A stretch of DNA of 64,000 nt. Origin: Mycteria americana. Taxonomy: Eukaryota; Chordata; Aves; Ciconiiformes; Ciconiidae. Position 1 is the first letter of the stretch. Each line of letters starts with the position of its first letter. The position numbers were made by a program, and so were the translations under genes. Under the pieces are notes generated by a model. It worked only from the letters and a program-made list of their open reading frames with translations, was not told where the DNA came from and did no database searches. This document shows, in pieces, positions 52,801 to 64,000 of the stretch. The stretch spans positions 24,443,798-24,507,797 of the forward strand of contig NC_134374.1 in the NCBI RefSeq assembly GCF_035582795.1. The letters are read 5' to 3'.

Positions 52801-53524
52801 GAAATATCCCATTTGTTTATCGCAATAATTGTGAAATAAAATACATCGATTGCTCCATATTTATAAATTCAAGAGCTATTTGGGTCTGCGTGTGCTCTTC
52901 CTAATGTGTAATGAAGGTTATAAAAGGAACAAGCATCTTAATGTAAAATACAAGGAAAACTCTCAAACTGCATGAAATTTGAGAAATAAGACACCGTGAG
53001 TCAGTCATTTACTCATATTCTCTCTTACCAAAGTACACGGGCAATGATGCAAACAGGATGTGGGAGGATTTGCGGATATTTATGAGCAGGTGCTCTTCAG
53101 CTGGAGTCAATTTTGAAATAATTGACACCTGGGGGCAGAGCCTGCCTGGGGGGTTGTGGTGGGTAGCAGAGATGCCTCTGCAAAGTGTCTTTGGATTTAC
53201 AGCACCCTCAGGGCCAAATTTATCTTCTGGCTTTTTTTTTTTTTTTTCTTGTTCATGCCCCCAAGAAAGGCACTGGCATGTGTGCCAGTGTCACTCTGGG
53301 TGGCTCTGAGCACCGCACTGGGCGGTACATGGAGAACAACAGCAATGAACGGGCTCTGCTGGTGTGTTGGAGACCTTCAGCCCTACCTTCCCCTGAGGTC
53401 TTCCTTACGGGAAGCTGGGGGAAGGGCCCCAAACCATGCTGCCAAATGGGGTGACAGTGCCCAACCTCCCCTCCCGCTGGCTTTCTCCGGGCTGGGGCAG
53501 AAAGGGACGGGGTGGGTGTAGGGT
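40861..53524. other. Gene-poor intergenic sequence
   Basis: No gene recognised across 12.6 kb. CpG-richer patches occur at about 41850-42000, 42680-42760, 45650-46120 and 47640-47860. AT-rich tracts lie between them. A CTAAAAATAG word matching the MEF2 consensus is at 52537-52546, within an AT-rich, CpG-poor stretch (52500-53050) that looks like a candidate conserved element. A minus-strand 190-codon frame (46381-46953) and others have no recognisable features. Confidence 0.45.
43599..43620. repeat. T22 homopolymer
   Basis: An uninterrupted run of 22 T. No adjacent repeat body is recognised. Confidence 0.95.
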
Positions 53525-54805
53525 GTTTAACCAGGTGATCAGGCCCCGTCAGCACGGGTTTAGGAAAGGCAGGTCCTGCTTGACCAACCTGATCTCCTTC
53601 TACGGCAAGGTGACCCACTTAGAGGATGAGGGAAAGGCCGTGGACCTTGTCTACCTGGACTTCAGTAAAGCCTTTGACACGGTTTCCCACAGCATTCTCC
53701 TGGAGAAACTGGCTGCTCATGGCTTGGACGGGCGTACGCTTTGCTGGGTAAAGAACTGGCTGGACGGCCGGGCCCAAAGAGTGGTGGTGAATGGAGTTTA
53801 CTCCAGTTGGTGGCCGGTCACCAGTGGTGTTCCCCAGGGCTCAGCACTGGGGCCAGTCCTGTTTAATATCTGTATTGATGATCTGGACGAGGGGATCGAG
53901 TGCACCCTCAGTCTGCAGATGACACCAAGTTGTGCGGGAGTGTTGATCTGCTGGAGGGGAGGAAGGCTCTGCAGAGGGACCTGGACAGGCTGGATCGATG
54001 GGCCGAGGTCAATTGTATGGGGTTCAACAAGGCTCAGTGCTGGGTCCTGCACTTGGGCCACAGCAACCCCATGCAACGCTACAGGCTTGGGGAAGAGTGG
54101 CTGGAAAGCTGCCTGGCAGAGAAGGACCTGGGGGTGTTGGTCGACAGCCGCCTGAATATGAGCCAGCAGTGTGCCCAGGTGGCCAAGAAAGCCAATGGCA
54201 TCCTGGCTTGTATCAGAAACAGTGTGGCCAGCAGGACTGGGGCAGTGATCGTGCCCCTGTACTCGGCACTGGTGAGGCCGCACCTCGAATGCTGTGTTCA
54301 GTGTTGGGCCCCCCACTCCCAGAGAGACATTGAGGGGCTGGAGCGTGTCCAGAGAAGGGCAACGGAGCTGGGGAAGGGTCTGGAGCACAAGGCTGATGGG
54401 GAGCAGCTGAGGGACCTGGGGTTGTTCAGCCTGGAGAAAAGGAGGCTGAGGGGAGACCTCATCGCTCTCTACAACTGCCTGAAAGGAGGGTGTAGAGAGG
54501 TGGGGTCGGTCTCTTCTCCCAGGTCACAAGTGATGGGACGAGACGAAATGGCCTCAAGTTGCGCCAGGGGAGGTTTAGACTGGATATTGGGAAATTTTAC
54601 TTCACTGAAAGGGTTATCAAGCACTGGAACAGGCTGCCCAGGGAAGTGGTGGAGTCACCATCCCTGGAGGTATTTAAAAGACGTGTAGACGTGGTGCTTC
54701 TGGTCATGGTTGAGTGATGGACTTGGCACTGCTACGTTAACGGTTGGACTTGATGATCTTAAAGGTCTTTTCCAACCTAAACGATTCTATGATTCTGTGA
54801 TTCTA
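53525..54805 (+). mobile_element. CR1 LINE copy, 5'-truncated, with disrupted reverse-transcriptase ORF2
   Basis: The element opens within ORF2 at [14 protein letters not shown] and carries the RT landmarks [11 protein letters not shown] and S-G-V-P-Q-G-S. The frame then breaks just before the catalytic A-D-D, which is read in another frame from about 53912. A second frame change near 54505 precedes the end of ORF2. The 3' end has the diagnostic GATCTTAAAGGTCTTTTCCA and octamer repeats ATTCTATG-ATTCTGTG (54783-54805). The element is about 1.28 kb and lacks ORF1, the endonuclease and the 5' part of RT, so it cannot mobilise itself. It is a non-LTR retrotransposon of the chicken-repeat-1 family. 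Confidence 0.95.
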
Positions 54806-57800
54806 GGAACAAGTGCCCTCAAGCCCCCACCTTGCAATAAAAGGTTTCCACTCAAGAGCCATCTGCTTCTTTTTATTTGCAGGCTCGAGTCATTTTGACA
54901 TTGTTTCATCTGCAAAGACAAAAAGATACATCATTTTGCCAATTTTTTTTTTTTTTCTTTAGACCAAGAAACAGCTGCAGCACAGACAGTTAGTGAGGTC
55001 TCAAGGGCTTCGGTGGTTGTAAAGGGGTGCCAGAGGTGTGTGCGTGGCTGGGTTCGGGGACATCCTGTGTGGGGTGACAGGCAATAGGCAGGGGGGATAA
55101 ATAACGAGCATCACCAAAAGACTAAAAAAATCCCATTGCGTTTAAACCACGGAGCTGAAACCCTAATCCCCAGAAGAATGATCGAAAATTACACTATTTG
55201 TCTTCTGCTGAAACACATCCATCGGGCACTTGGATTTATTCTTGGGGCTTTGGGCACATCTCCATAACATCTATCTCCCCGCTAGTTTACATATTCCCGC
55301 TCTACAGCCGTGCTGTCCCAGGGTGGCAGCCCCCAGCTGTGCTGGATGCACCGGTTATCAGCTGCTAGCGAAGCAATTCATCTCTCCCAGGTGAGGGAAA
55401 GCAGACATACGTGGTTTGCAGTGGCAGTTTAGTCATTGTCTTTATTTTTTAACTGAGTTCTCTGATTCCACAAACACACTGTTTTCAGGTTTCTGCTTTA
55501 AAACCCCAACTCGCCCATCCATCCCTCATCTTCTTATTTCCCCTAGCTCAGAAACAGCCACCCGCCGCTCTGCAGGGCTACCAGCCTCTCAAAACGCACG
55601 TATCACCCCAAAACCGCTGCCAGCCACAGCCGGGCCACGGTGACAGCATGTCTATGAAATAGCTGGATCTTGATGAACAGCCTGAGACCCACCAGCCCAT
55701 CCATAACGTCTGCTCCTGCGGTGAAATGCCTTGGTAAGTCTGCAGAGCCGATGTGTGCAGCCTTCAGGACAGGGATTTAATAACTTAGTAATTTTTTTCT
55801 TCCAAGGATCATTTATTAGCTCCTTACAGAGCTGTTTGCTTCTCACTCAGAAAGTAAAGCCAACATTCTTTGTGTGTGTGTGGCTATAACGCCATTAAAC
55901 TTCGTGAAAACCCACCAGCTATGATTTGGCCCCAGGTATGTACAATTGAGGAGGAAAACAAAAGCAGCGTTTTCTTGCTCGCCTGCGGACCTCAGGAGCC
56001 TGGCGGGCTCTTGTTGCAGCGTGTCCTGGCTGGACGTGGCTCTTGGACGTGGTCACATCCTCCATGGAGCCAGAGGTTTGTGCCAGGTGATGAATGGTTT
56101 GGACATCCACCAAAATCTCCTCCGAGCCATTCTGAAATCTTAAAATGCAGATTGATGTCACTGGGACCAATCGGGAAGTCCTGGGTAAAGGGGGAGGAAA
56201 GCTTTTGCTTTGCTCTTGGGGTTTTTTGGGTTTTTGTTGTTGTTTTTTTTTTTTTTTTTAATTTAATGAATTCTTTTGCTTCAGTAGATTTTGAGATGGG
56301 AACACTGCTGGGAAACGAGAGGCTGAAGTACCGCACGTAGGGATGGCAGTGTGAAATGTTCCGGGGCAGAGTGTTTACAAAATTCAACTGAGCGATTCAT
56401 GAGCGGTTCCTTGTCCCCCAAATAGTACTTTTTAGCAAATGCAGAGTTTAGATTAGCCAGCAAGCCCGCTTTGGGATGGGTGGCAGAAAGACCTGACACC
56501 TCATCGTGTCCTGGCACATCTTGTGCGTGGCGAGGCGTGGAGCCGGGTCATTCCCATGGCAACATTGCCAGCGCTGGACCAGGGAAGGTATATGTCAGTT
56601 GTTAAGTGGTACTGACACTAATTACATAATTAGCTGTGTTAAAAGTCATGTCTGGTAGCATCTACTTTGTTTCCAGGGTGACTAAAACACCATAAATAAT
56701 GATGTCCAGCAGTGTTTCCATAGAGCCACTGTCCCCAGCAAGAGCAGGGCAGAGGGTCCTTCATGGTCAATGGGCAGGAGACGAACATGTCAGAAGTTTC
56801 CATTCTGCTTCCCAAACCGGCAAAACCAAGATCGCCGAATCTTGCCCTGACAAAGGGAGCAGCTCCAGGCTGGGACCTTCTTCCTTGGCTTGCCACAGGT
56901 AGGTGGTGTGTAAATACATCAAGAGTTTGGTCACCAGAAACTCATGAGCAGGAACCCAAACCTCGGTTCTTGCTTCCAGCCCTTCCCGAAGCCGACTGGG
57001 AGGAGAGGGAGATTTTCCAGTGAAAATCGTTGATTTGTCAAAATGGGGAAGAGCATGGTTTTAACCTGCTTCAGCCAAAGGTTTCTGGTAGAGAACCACT
57101 TCTTTGGCAGCTTGCCACACGGGCAGGGGAGCTCAGAAATCCAGATCGATGGGTATCATCACCCCACCACGTGTCGCACATGTCCCCTGGCCCCTGGGGA
57201 TCACCAACGTGGGGAAATCCTTGTGGGTCCCCCAACTCCTCGCACCTTTGCCACGCACTCACCCCTGGCTGTTGTCCGTCTTCCCAGCTGTAGTTTTCAT
57301 TTTAAATTGCAGGTTTGTCTCAGAAGTGTGGAGTTTATCACGGATCTGACGTCCTGATGGTCCTTGCCTGGGGGATGCCCATGCTTTAAACAGGCAAGGG
57401 CTCGGGAAGGAATCTGTCCACAGGACAAGAATCGCTCACGCACACTCGTTTTGCTGTGTTTCCAAGAGGCTGTGGTTTGCAATTTCAATTATTTCGACTT
57501 TTTGCTGAAACAGAGCGCTCGATTCGGTTCAGCTGCTCCGCTACCTCCATTAATGCTGCGTACTTCATTTTCAGGCTGATTAAATGCACATATTCCCCTT
57601 CTCATTTTAACAGCCGAGCAAACCGATTCACGTAAGGGGGCAAAAGCAGGTGACTGCCAGCCATGAGCTGCAGCAGCCGGGGTCGAGCCGTGCCCCCGGC
57701 GCTTGCACGAGGCTGAGCTGCTGGAGGGCCCATCGGCATGGGCTCTAACGACCAGCTCGGGTGAGGCTTCGGATGGGAAACAGGGAGAAGAGAGGAGGAG

Positions 57801-60800
57801 GAGGACACGCATTTTCAAATGAAAAGCAACCTCAAAATCTTCCATTCCTGTTAAATCAGAAGCAGAAAGCCACGTGCACAAGGCTGAGCCTGATCCAACC
57901 CTTATCAATATTGAAGGGAGGATTTCTAATGACTTCCAGTGGCTCTAAAATTGGCTTTTACAGTGTCCAAGATGCAACCGCAACTGAAAAAACCCCAAAG
58001 CCTCTATCTTAATTGTTCTCTTATTTACTCCAGTCTTCTTACGTACTTTTTATTGAGCTCTACAACTTAATACTGTAAAACCGTAGTCAACCGCTGTTAG
58101 CACGAGCTGCACGAAACCTATACATGCAGAGTTTCCAGCTCTGCCGTCTTTCAAAGCATAGACATATGCAGAGGAGGGGGTTACTGCTCCGGTTCAGGGG
58201 GTGGACTATCAGGGCAGAGCCAGGAAAGACTTTTCCATGGATTTTAAGCAACCTGAGAGCCCTTCGGACTGATTGCCCACCCTCTACAAGGGTTTGAAGA
58301 CCTAGTGCCGTTAAAGTCAACAGAGCTAAACTGCTAATCAAATCTGTGATATTTTTCAAGCAGGTGTTAAGGAAAATGCTGTGTCCTTCAAACTAATTCC
58401 CCTCCACCATTTTAACTCAGAAGTTGTTCGCTGGGAGAACTGCTGCTTGGGCGAACGCAACCGCTGAGACACTCCGATAGTTACCAGGAGGTGGCATTTC
58501 AGGGGGATGTGTTTTTATTTTCATGCTGCCATTGCACAAAGACTCCGCATATCAGCGAAGGAAGGTAGAGAAGTGCGCAGTTATTTAAGAGGGGATGAGC
58601 AACGAAATAATAATACATGAAAATAGGCCCGTGCCTTGGGAATTCACAGTTATACAACAACGAGGAGACAGTTAAATTCATCACACCTCAGCGCCAGCAG
58701 TGACCACGTCTATATTCAGTGCATACACACATTTGCCCAGACCATAGCACGAGCCCCGAATGGATCCCCCTCCCTTTGCCGTCACGGGACCCAGCTGCCA
58801 CGGCAACATTTCATTAGTCAGCCTCACTTTATAAAATAAATTCTTTTCCTTTTGTTGTTTAACACAAACGTACTGACTAATACACTGTTACGCCAATCCG
58901 AATCACTATGAAAACCAAGATACCCTTAGATTGTTTGCATTCCGCTATTTAACATCACTAACGGGAGAAGTTGATGAGGTTTTTTTATATTTCCCAAACT
59001 CTGAATTGTTTGGGATGGGGTTCCCCGTCATATTGGCCCTGCAGAACCCTCAGGATGAGGTGTGTACATTGCAGATGTATACATTGCACGTGTCGGAGGG
59101 AGGTTTTTGACACTCAGTGCTTTAAGCCCTAAGGATATCCCAGCACAAAAGGGGAGGTAAAAGAGGGAGCAAAAGCGGGGCGGGGGGGAAGAAAGTGCCA
59201 GAAACAAAGTAAGCAAGAAGCGAACAAAAAATATTTTTAATCTAAAGATGTTAAATGCAAGTTTTAATAAAGACAAATCACTCGGTTTTTAAACCTGAAG
59301 AACAAAACCACTTCCGATTTTAAAATATTTTTGGTTTTATTATGTTTTATTGTAGCTCTGCTTCATAGTCTAACTTAATAACCTTGTTGACTCCAAGGGG
59401 AGCCAAACTTTTACCTAAAACATGCTTCTCTCACGGGTTTTTGTTAGTTTTTGTACTATCACCTGTTTTCTTGTTATGACCTTACTTAGTATCCATGGGG
59501 GAAAAAAAAAAAAGGTCACATTTCAGTTCAGAAAAGCACATAAACGTGCACCGGGATGCGTCTCTGTGGGTAGCCTCCGTGGTGGAAGCCGTATGAAGCA
59601 CGTGCCTGGCTCGCACGTTGGATGTAAAGACTTCTGACGCTCTTGTTTCCTATAATAAGAGTTGGGATATTCATTGACTGAATACATTATTTAATGAAAG
59701 AGCTAATCGATGCAATAAATTATTTAGAGTTTAGTATTAGACCAGCTGTGCTTGTCCCACACTATTAAATTTGACAGCTGCGATGTTGTTTCTTACGGTC
59801 ATCTTTCTGCCTCGTGATTGAAAACATGACTGAGTGTTCGGGCTGGAACTTATAGTTTAATCAACTTCTAAAGAAGCGTAACGAGTTGTTTGTACTTCAA
59901 TACGAGAAGTTCACAGCTCTTTCTTCTGACCTGATGGGGTATATAAGCCGTTCAAGGCAGGTAATGAATCCAGACCCTTGATTGGAAAATGTCATTACCT
60001 GGGAGCTGCCAGGGATAAGCAGGCAATACAATAAAAAGAGATATATTTCAACATCCGTTTTGATCCTTTAGGCAAAACTACGAGCCGCAATTTCAGCCTA
60101 TCGTCTGGAAAATGTCAGGAGCTGATAAAACGCTGGAGGAAGAAATTGTTGGCATAAACGGTGAGAGCACCGCAGGGTTGCGGCCGCATCTTGAGCCGAG
60201 AGTTGTCGTGCTCCCAGCACCGCCTCTCCTCCGCGGGGAGACCGGGACGGCAAAGCCGGCACCGGGCAGCTGCCGAGGATGCCGAAATGCCTCCGGTTGC
60301 ATGTGTGCAGAAATACAGGAACATATGGGCAGCATCATGTTCCTGTCTATTCCAGAAAGCAAACCAGGAGGAGTGCGAAATAAATTCCTATCAACAACAG
60401 GATGAGACTATTTACAGGAAAACGAAATATAGGATGGGGGAAAAGGGGCTCCTGTTGGAGGGCAGGGCTTGCGAGGGAGCAGGGCGGCATCTCGGTGGGG
60501 TTTGCTACGCTGTCTGTATTCACATACACCCAGCATACAAGGAAAATATAATAAAAAATTACATTAACCTGTGTACATGCAAGCACACACTTGCACATAA
60601 ACATATATGCACGTGATCTGGATCCAGTTCTCTGGAGGGCTTTTTTTTTTTTTTTATTTTGTAATACATAGCTGAGTGAGCAGCCTTTGAGTGTAATTAT
60701 TACGGTATTGAATTGCTTTCCATGGTAACTAATTGCGATTTCAGAAACACAGGTTCTGCAACGGTACAAGATGAAATGGAGCTGAATATGGAAGCAGCTG

Positions 60801-62039
60801 GTAAGAAGAAAATCACTTGCTTATGAAATAGTATTTAATGATGGAGACTGATGGAGCAGAAAAAATGGGGGTGGCAGGGACTAGAAAACAAAACAGCCCT
60901 CCCTTGCCTTCATGTATTTCCTCAGATTTTGAATTCCTCACGAAAGTGTCTGGTGAATATTTAAGGAAAGGAAACCCCCCTATGTGGGCTGCCTTCCCAT
61001 TTCCCACTTACCGCTTTATTAAGAGGCAGACTATTAAAAATCTGGCTGTATCAAAGAAAAGAAACGGTCAGGAAATGAAATTATGATTAAATGGTTATTA
61101 CTGGTTAAAAAAAGGGGAAGGCTTTTACAACAATGTATCCATTCCACTAAGAAAAACAGGTGAAAGAGCATGTTTTGAGCAATGTTAAAAAAAAGAAAAG
61201 GTTTCCCCAGGCTGTGGGTGTCTCGCTGCCCTCCCGCACCCAGAGCTCGGGACGGCACGGGGTGCGCAAGGGAGAGCTGAACGGAGCCGGCCATGCCCGC
61301 ATGAAGCGAAGTGGTAAACCATCGAAGACCATTTTGAGTCAATTTATGAGCGTCACTAAAGCACAGAGGAGATTTGCAGATTCCCCCGCACAACAGGTTG
61401 CCATTCCCCTTCCCATCCCTTTAATCTCATCAGGCGTTTGATAGCAAAGGGGCTTTGGGGTGCAGCGCAAAGGGGCTGGCGAGGGCGAGGGGTCCTCTCC
61501 GGCATCCTCGCGCTGCCGAGGCACGCCAGACCCCGCTGCTTTTCCTCCCCGTTTCCACCAAATGGCAGCATCTTTGCCGCATGCGAACCGCAGCAGAGTC
61601 TCGATACTGCACGGTCAACACCGCAAGAGGCTAAAAGGCAATAAACACCCAAGTCAGGAATTTCTGAGCTCTCACATGGGGCTAAAACCTCCGGCATGCT
61701 CCTTCCCCTCCTCTGTAAGGCACCGGGAGGGTCCGCCGGACCTGACCCCCCCCCCCCAGGAAGAAAGAACACTATTGTCTTGTCCTTTCTTAAAATTACG
61801 ATTGAATTAATAAGCAGTAATCCAAAACCCAGCCCATGAAACAACAACCACAAAAAAAACCAAACACCCCCAAACACCCCCAAGCCAGAAAAGCCAAGTA
61901 AGCAACCAGAAATCTGACTGTGGTGAGTGGGGTTATATCGCCCAACTGAAAACTCAGAGTTTGTAGGAGTTTCTCTAACCTTGGTCCAACGTCAGCTGGC
62001 ATTGGCCATGTTCATACTGGACAGAAATTCTACAGCTGG
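54806..62039. other. Gene-poor intergenic sequence
   Basis: No gene recognised. T-rich tracts occur near 54942, 56246 and 60641, and a C12 run near 61748. 59640-59900 is AT-rich and CpG-poor with ATCGAT and TTAATGAAAG words, another candidate noncoding element. GC-richer patches are at 60180-60290 and 61210-61570. Frames up to 175 codons on either strand lack any family resemblance. Confidence 0.45.
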
Positions 62040-64000
62040 GATAAATATATGTTTAGATTTATGGGAATGTGCACTCAGAGCAGGTGAAATGTATTTTTAG
62101 GTATACGTTAAGTCAACTCATTTGTCAAGTATTAATTTTATTTACCCAGCAGACAGTCATGTTTTTATTATGTAAATGTATATCTAGGCACTTAAAATGT
62201 GAGCATTTGACACAAGCCTGTTTGACAACTAGCGTAGAGCCGTTAAAATATATCGAAGATATTAATGATATTCAATCCGGTCATTCTGTAACCTTCAGTG
62301 TAGGTCTGACAGCGGATCAGTGGTAAGTCCGAGTTGGTGGTTTATTGACCTAACGAACCGTAACTGCATCTTTAGCACTCTTGCGGTTAAAACACGCCAG
62401 CTTGGCTGCTAGAAGAAGGCTGCATGCTCGAATTGACGCCCAACCAGAATAATGAAAGTATTACAAGCAAACCATACATTAAACAAGAAAGTTATTTTAA
62501 TGATCGCTCCCCAAATACCCAAAGGCACTAGTCAACACTGTGGACTAATGACCTACAAATCTGTGTGATTAGTACACATTTTTAGCATCACAATATTTTT
62601 TCAACAGCTTCGGATGGCACATTCAGTGAAATACTTCTTTCGTCTGCAACAGCTTTGTCCTGAATACCCTTCCATTCGTTTAGTTTAACAGAAAAACATC
62701 CCAAACAAAAACTGAGCTGGAAGAATCATGCTGACCTGCCAAACTCTCTTTGCTGTCCTTTCTCCAGATATCTCTGCAAATCGTATTGAATACACACCTG
62801 GGTAACTCCGAATTTATGTTGATGTAAGTCCTCTAACATCAGTCAAATTACACAGCTAGACAACCGAAGTGACGCGGTGGTAAATCAGATCCATTACTTC
62901 ACAGATCTGCAGGCTCAGTGTAACACAACAGACGATAGAACAGCTCGACTGAGGACAGTTTTACATTTCTTTTATCCATTGCAAAAACCTTTGTAATGTG
63001 TCGAGTCTAAAGCTCACAAATTACATTTTAAAGGAACTACCATAAAGTATATGCTTCAAACAGACCTTTTACAATATAACACAAAAGTCAAATGACATTT
63101 TTTAGGAAAGCACTTAAAACTTTAACACGTAGGTCCTGACAACATTAGATTACTTTAAGCTGTAAACCTTAAGAAGTTTTAGGTGATTAAATAAAATCAG
63201 CATTACAATTTCCAGGTATTACAATTATTGAACAGATTGTAACAACAAGATATAATTATAATGTAAACATGAAGCTCAGGAGACTGGTGCTGAGAAAACT
63301 CTCTCAATTCTTTGTGGATTTATATCTGCACATAGTAAAATCTGCAACGACTGGGAAGAGGTTACAATATTCCGTCTGACATATTGGTATCAGTGTTTTG
63401 CAAGCAGCAGTCTATACAATGTCATCCCCATTTTAATATTAGTTTACAGAATCACTACTACCTTGAAAAAAACTCTCCAGGTCAAATACTGCTGCCAGGT
63501 ATCAATATAACATTTGGAAGGAAATATTTAAAACCGTCAGATTTTGTTAATTGCCCGTGTCCGTGTAGATATGTGAGATTTTATATATGTTACTGTATAT
63601 AAAATCATAAACCTCACTTAGCCTCCAAAATTGAACTACCTCTAGGTAAGAAATACAAGACCTTTTTCAATAAATTTAAAGGGTTTATTTATACCTGAGA
63701 CATTTTTGCATATTGATGTCTTTGTACCTTTACCTGTAGGTACTCACCTAAGTCCTTTACTCTTTTCCGGGGTCTCACACAAAGCCCACTAGAGTTAGGT
63801 GGATTCTTCCCCCTAACTCCATGGGCTTTGGCTGAGTCCTTCCTTATCTAACCTGGATGTACAAACAGAGACATAACAGAATTAAATATCTATATTTAAA
63901 TAAACAGTTGCTGTACAAGTGGACAGGCTGGTTTATACAAATCCAGAGCTAGTTCACCATTCCTGATACTTTTCACAATGTCGGATTCAAAAAAGAATTG
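62040..64000 (-). other. AT-rich UTR-like tail, possibly 3' UTR of a convergent minus-strand gene
   Basis: Composition becomes uniformly AT-rich with few CpGs to the window end and has no coding frame above 85 codons. On the minus strand it has AATAAA at 62137-62142 and 62164-62169 and ATTAAA at 62496-62501, plus frequent ATTTA words. In mammals the neighbour 3' of BRWD3 is TENT5D in convergent orientation, so a long TENT5D 3' UTR would fit here. This is inference from synteny; no TENT5D codon is visible. Confidence 0.28.

Noticed and set aside
61356-61883. 175-codon minus-strand frame with a hydrophobic N-terminus
   Set aside because: The hydrophobic start comes from a simple CAAACACCCC-type repeat read in antisense. 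The rest has no resemblance to known proteins, and opposite-strand frames overlap it.

Overview
This window is nuclear DNA from a bird. Three things point there: CR1 LINE fragments with the characteristic 3' end (ATTCTRTG-type octamer repeats), an LTR of a type common in avian genomes, and a vertebrate gene with compact introns next to a long, gene-poor flank that alternates AT-rich and CpG-rich stretches. I cannot name the species. The only gene I identify with confidence is the 3' end of BRWD3. Human BRWD3 lies in Xq21, a segment that in chicken maps to chromosome 4, so a chromosome-4-like location is my inference.

Layout. Positions 1-3804 hold the last four coding exons of BRWD3 on the + strand (274-437, 1004-1101, 1634-1786, 3017-3804), which join in frame into 400 codons plus a stop. 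About 6 kb of probable BRWD3 3' UTR follows, ending near a good AATAAA signal at 9884. A CpG-rich zone at 10.1-13.5 kb contains an intronless syntaxin-like Q-SNARE reading frame (12250-13131), closest in form to the plasma-membrane syntaxins and to syntaxin-11. At the position where this family starts with Met-(Lys/Arg)-Asp-Arg there is a GTG, and no in-frame ATG occurs until the SNARE motif. A clean 9-copy, 30-bp minisatellite begins 110 bp after its stop.

From 13.5 kb to about 62 kb I find no convincing protein-coding gene. This stretch holds three CR1 fragments (20951-21403 minus, 25751-25935 minus, 53525-54805 plus with reverse-transcriptase remnants), an endogenous-retrovirus LTR with a probable piece of internal 3' sequence (36890-37888), a 14-copy minisatellite (28933-29280), a degenerate ~61-bp repeat (40680-40860), and AT-rich blocks with clustered homeodomain-type motifs that may be regulatory. 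The last 2 kb is AT-rich and UTR-like on the minus strand. In mammals the next gene 3' of BRWD3 is TENT5D in convergent orientation, so this may be the tail of that 3' UTR. That is inference only, because no coding sequence is visible.

The observations most worth a second look are the start-codon-less syntaxin gene, a 9-codon tandem duplication inside the BRWD3 tail, and the two minisatellites.
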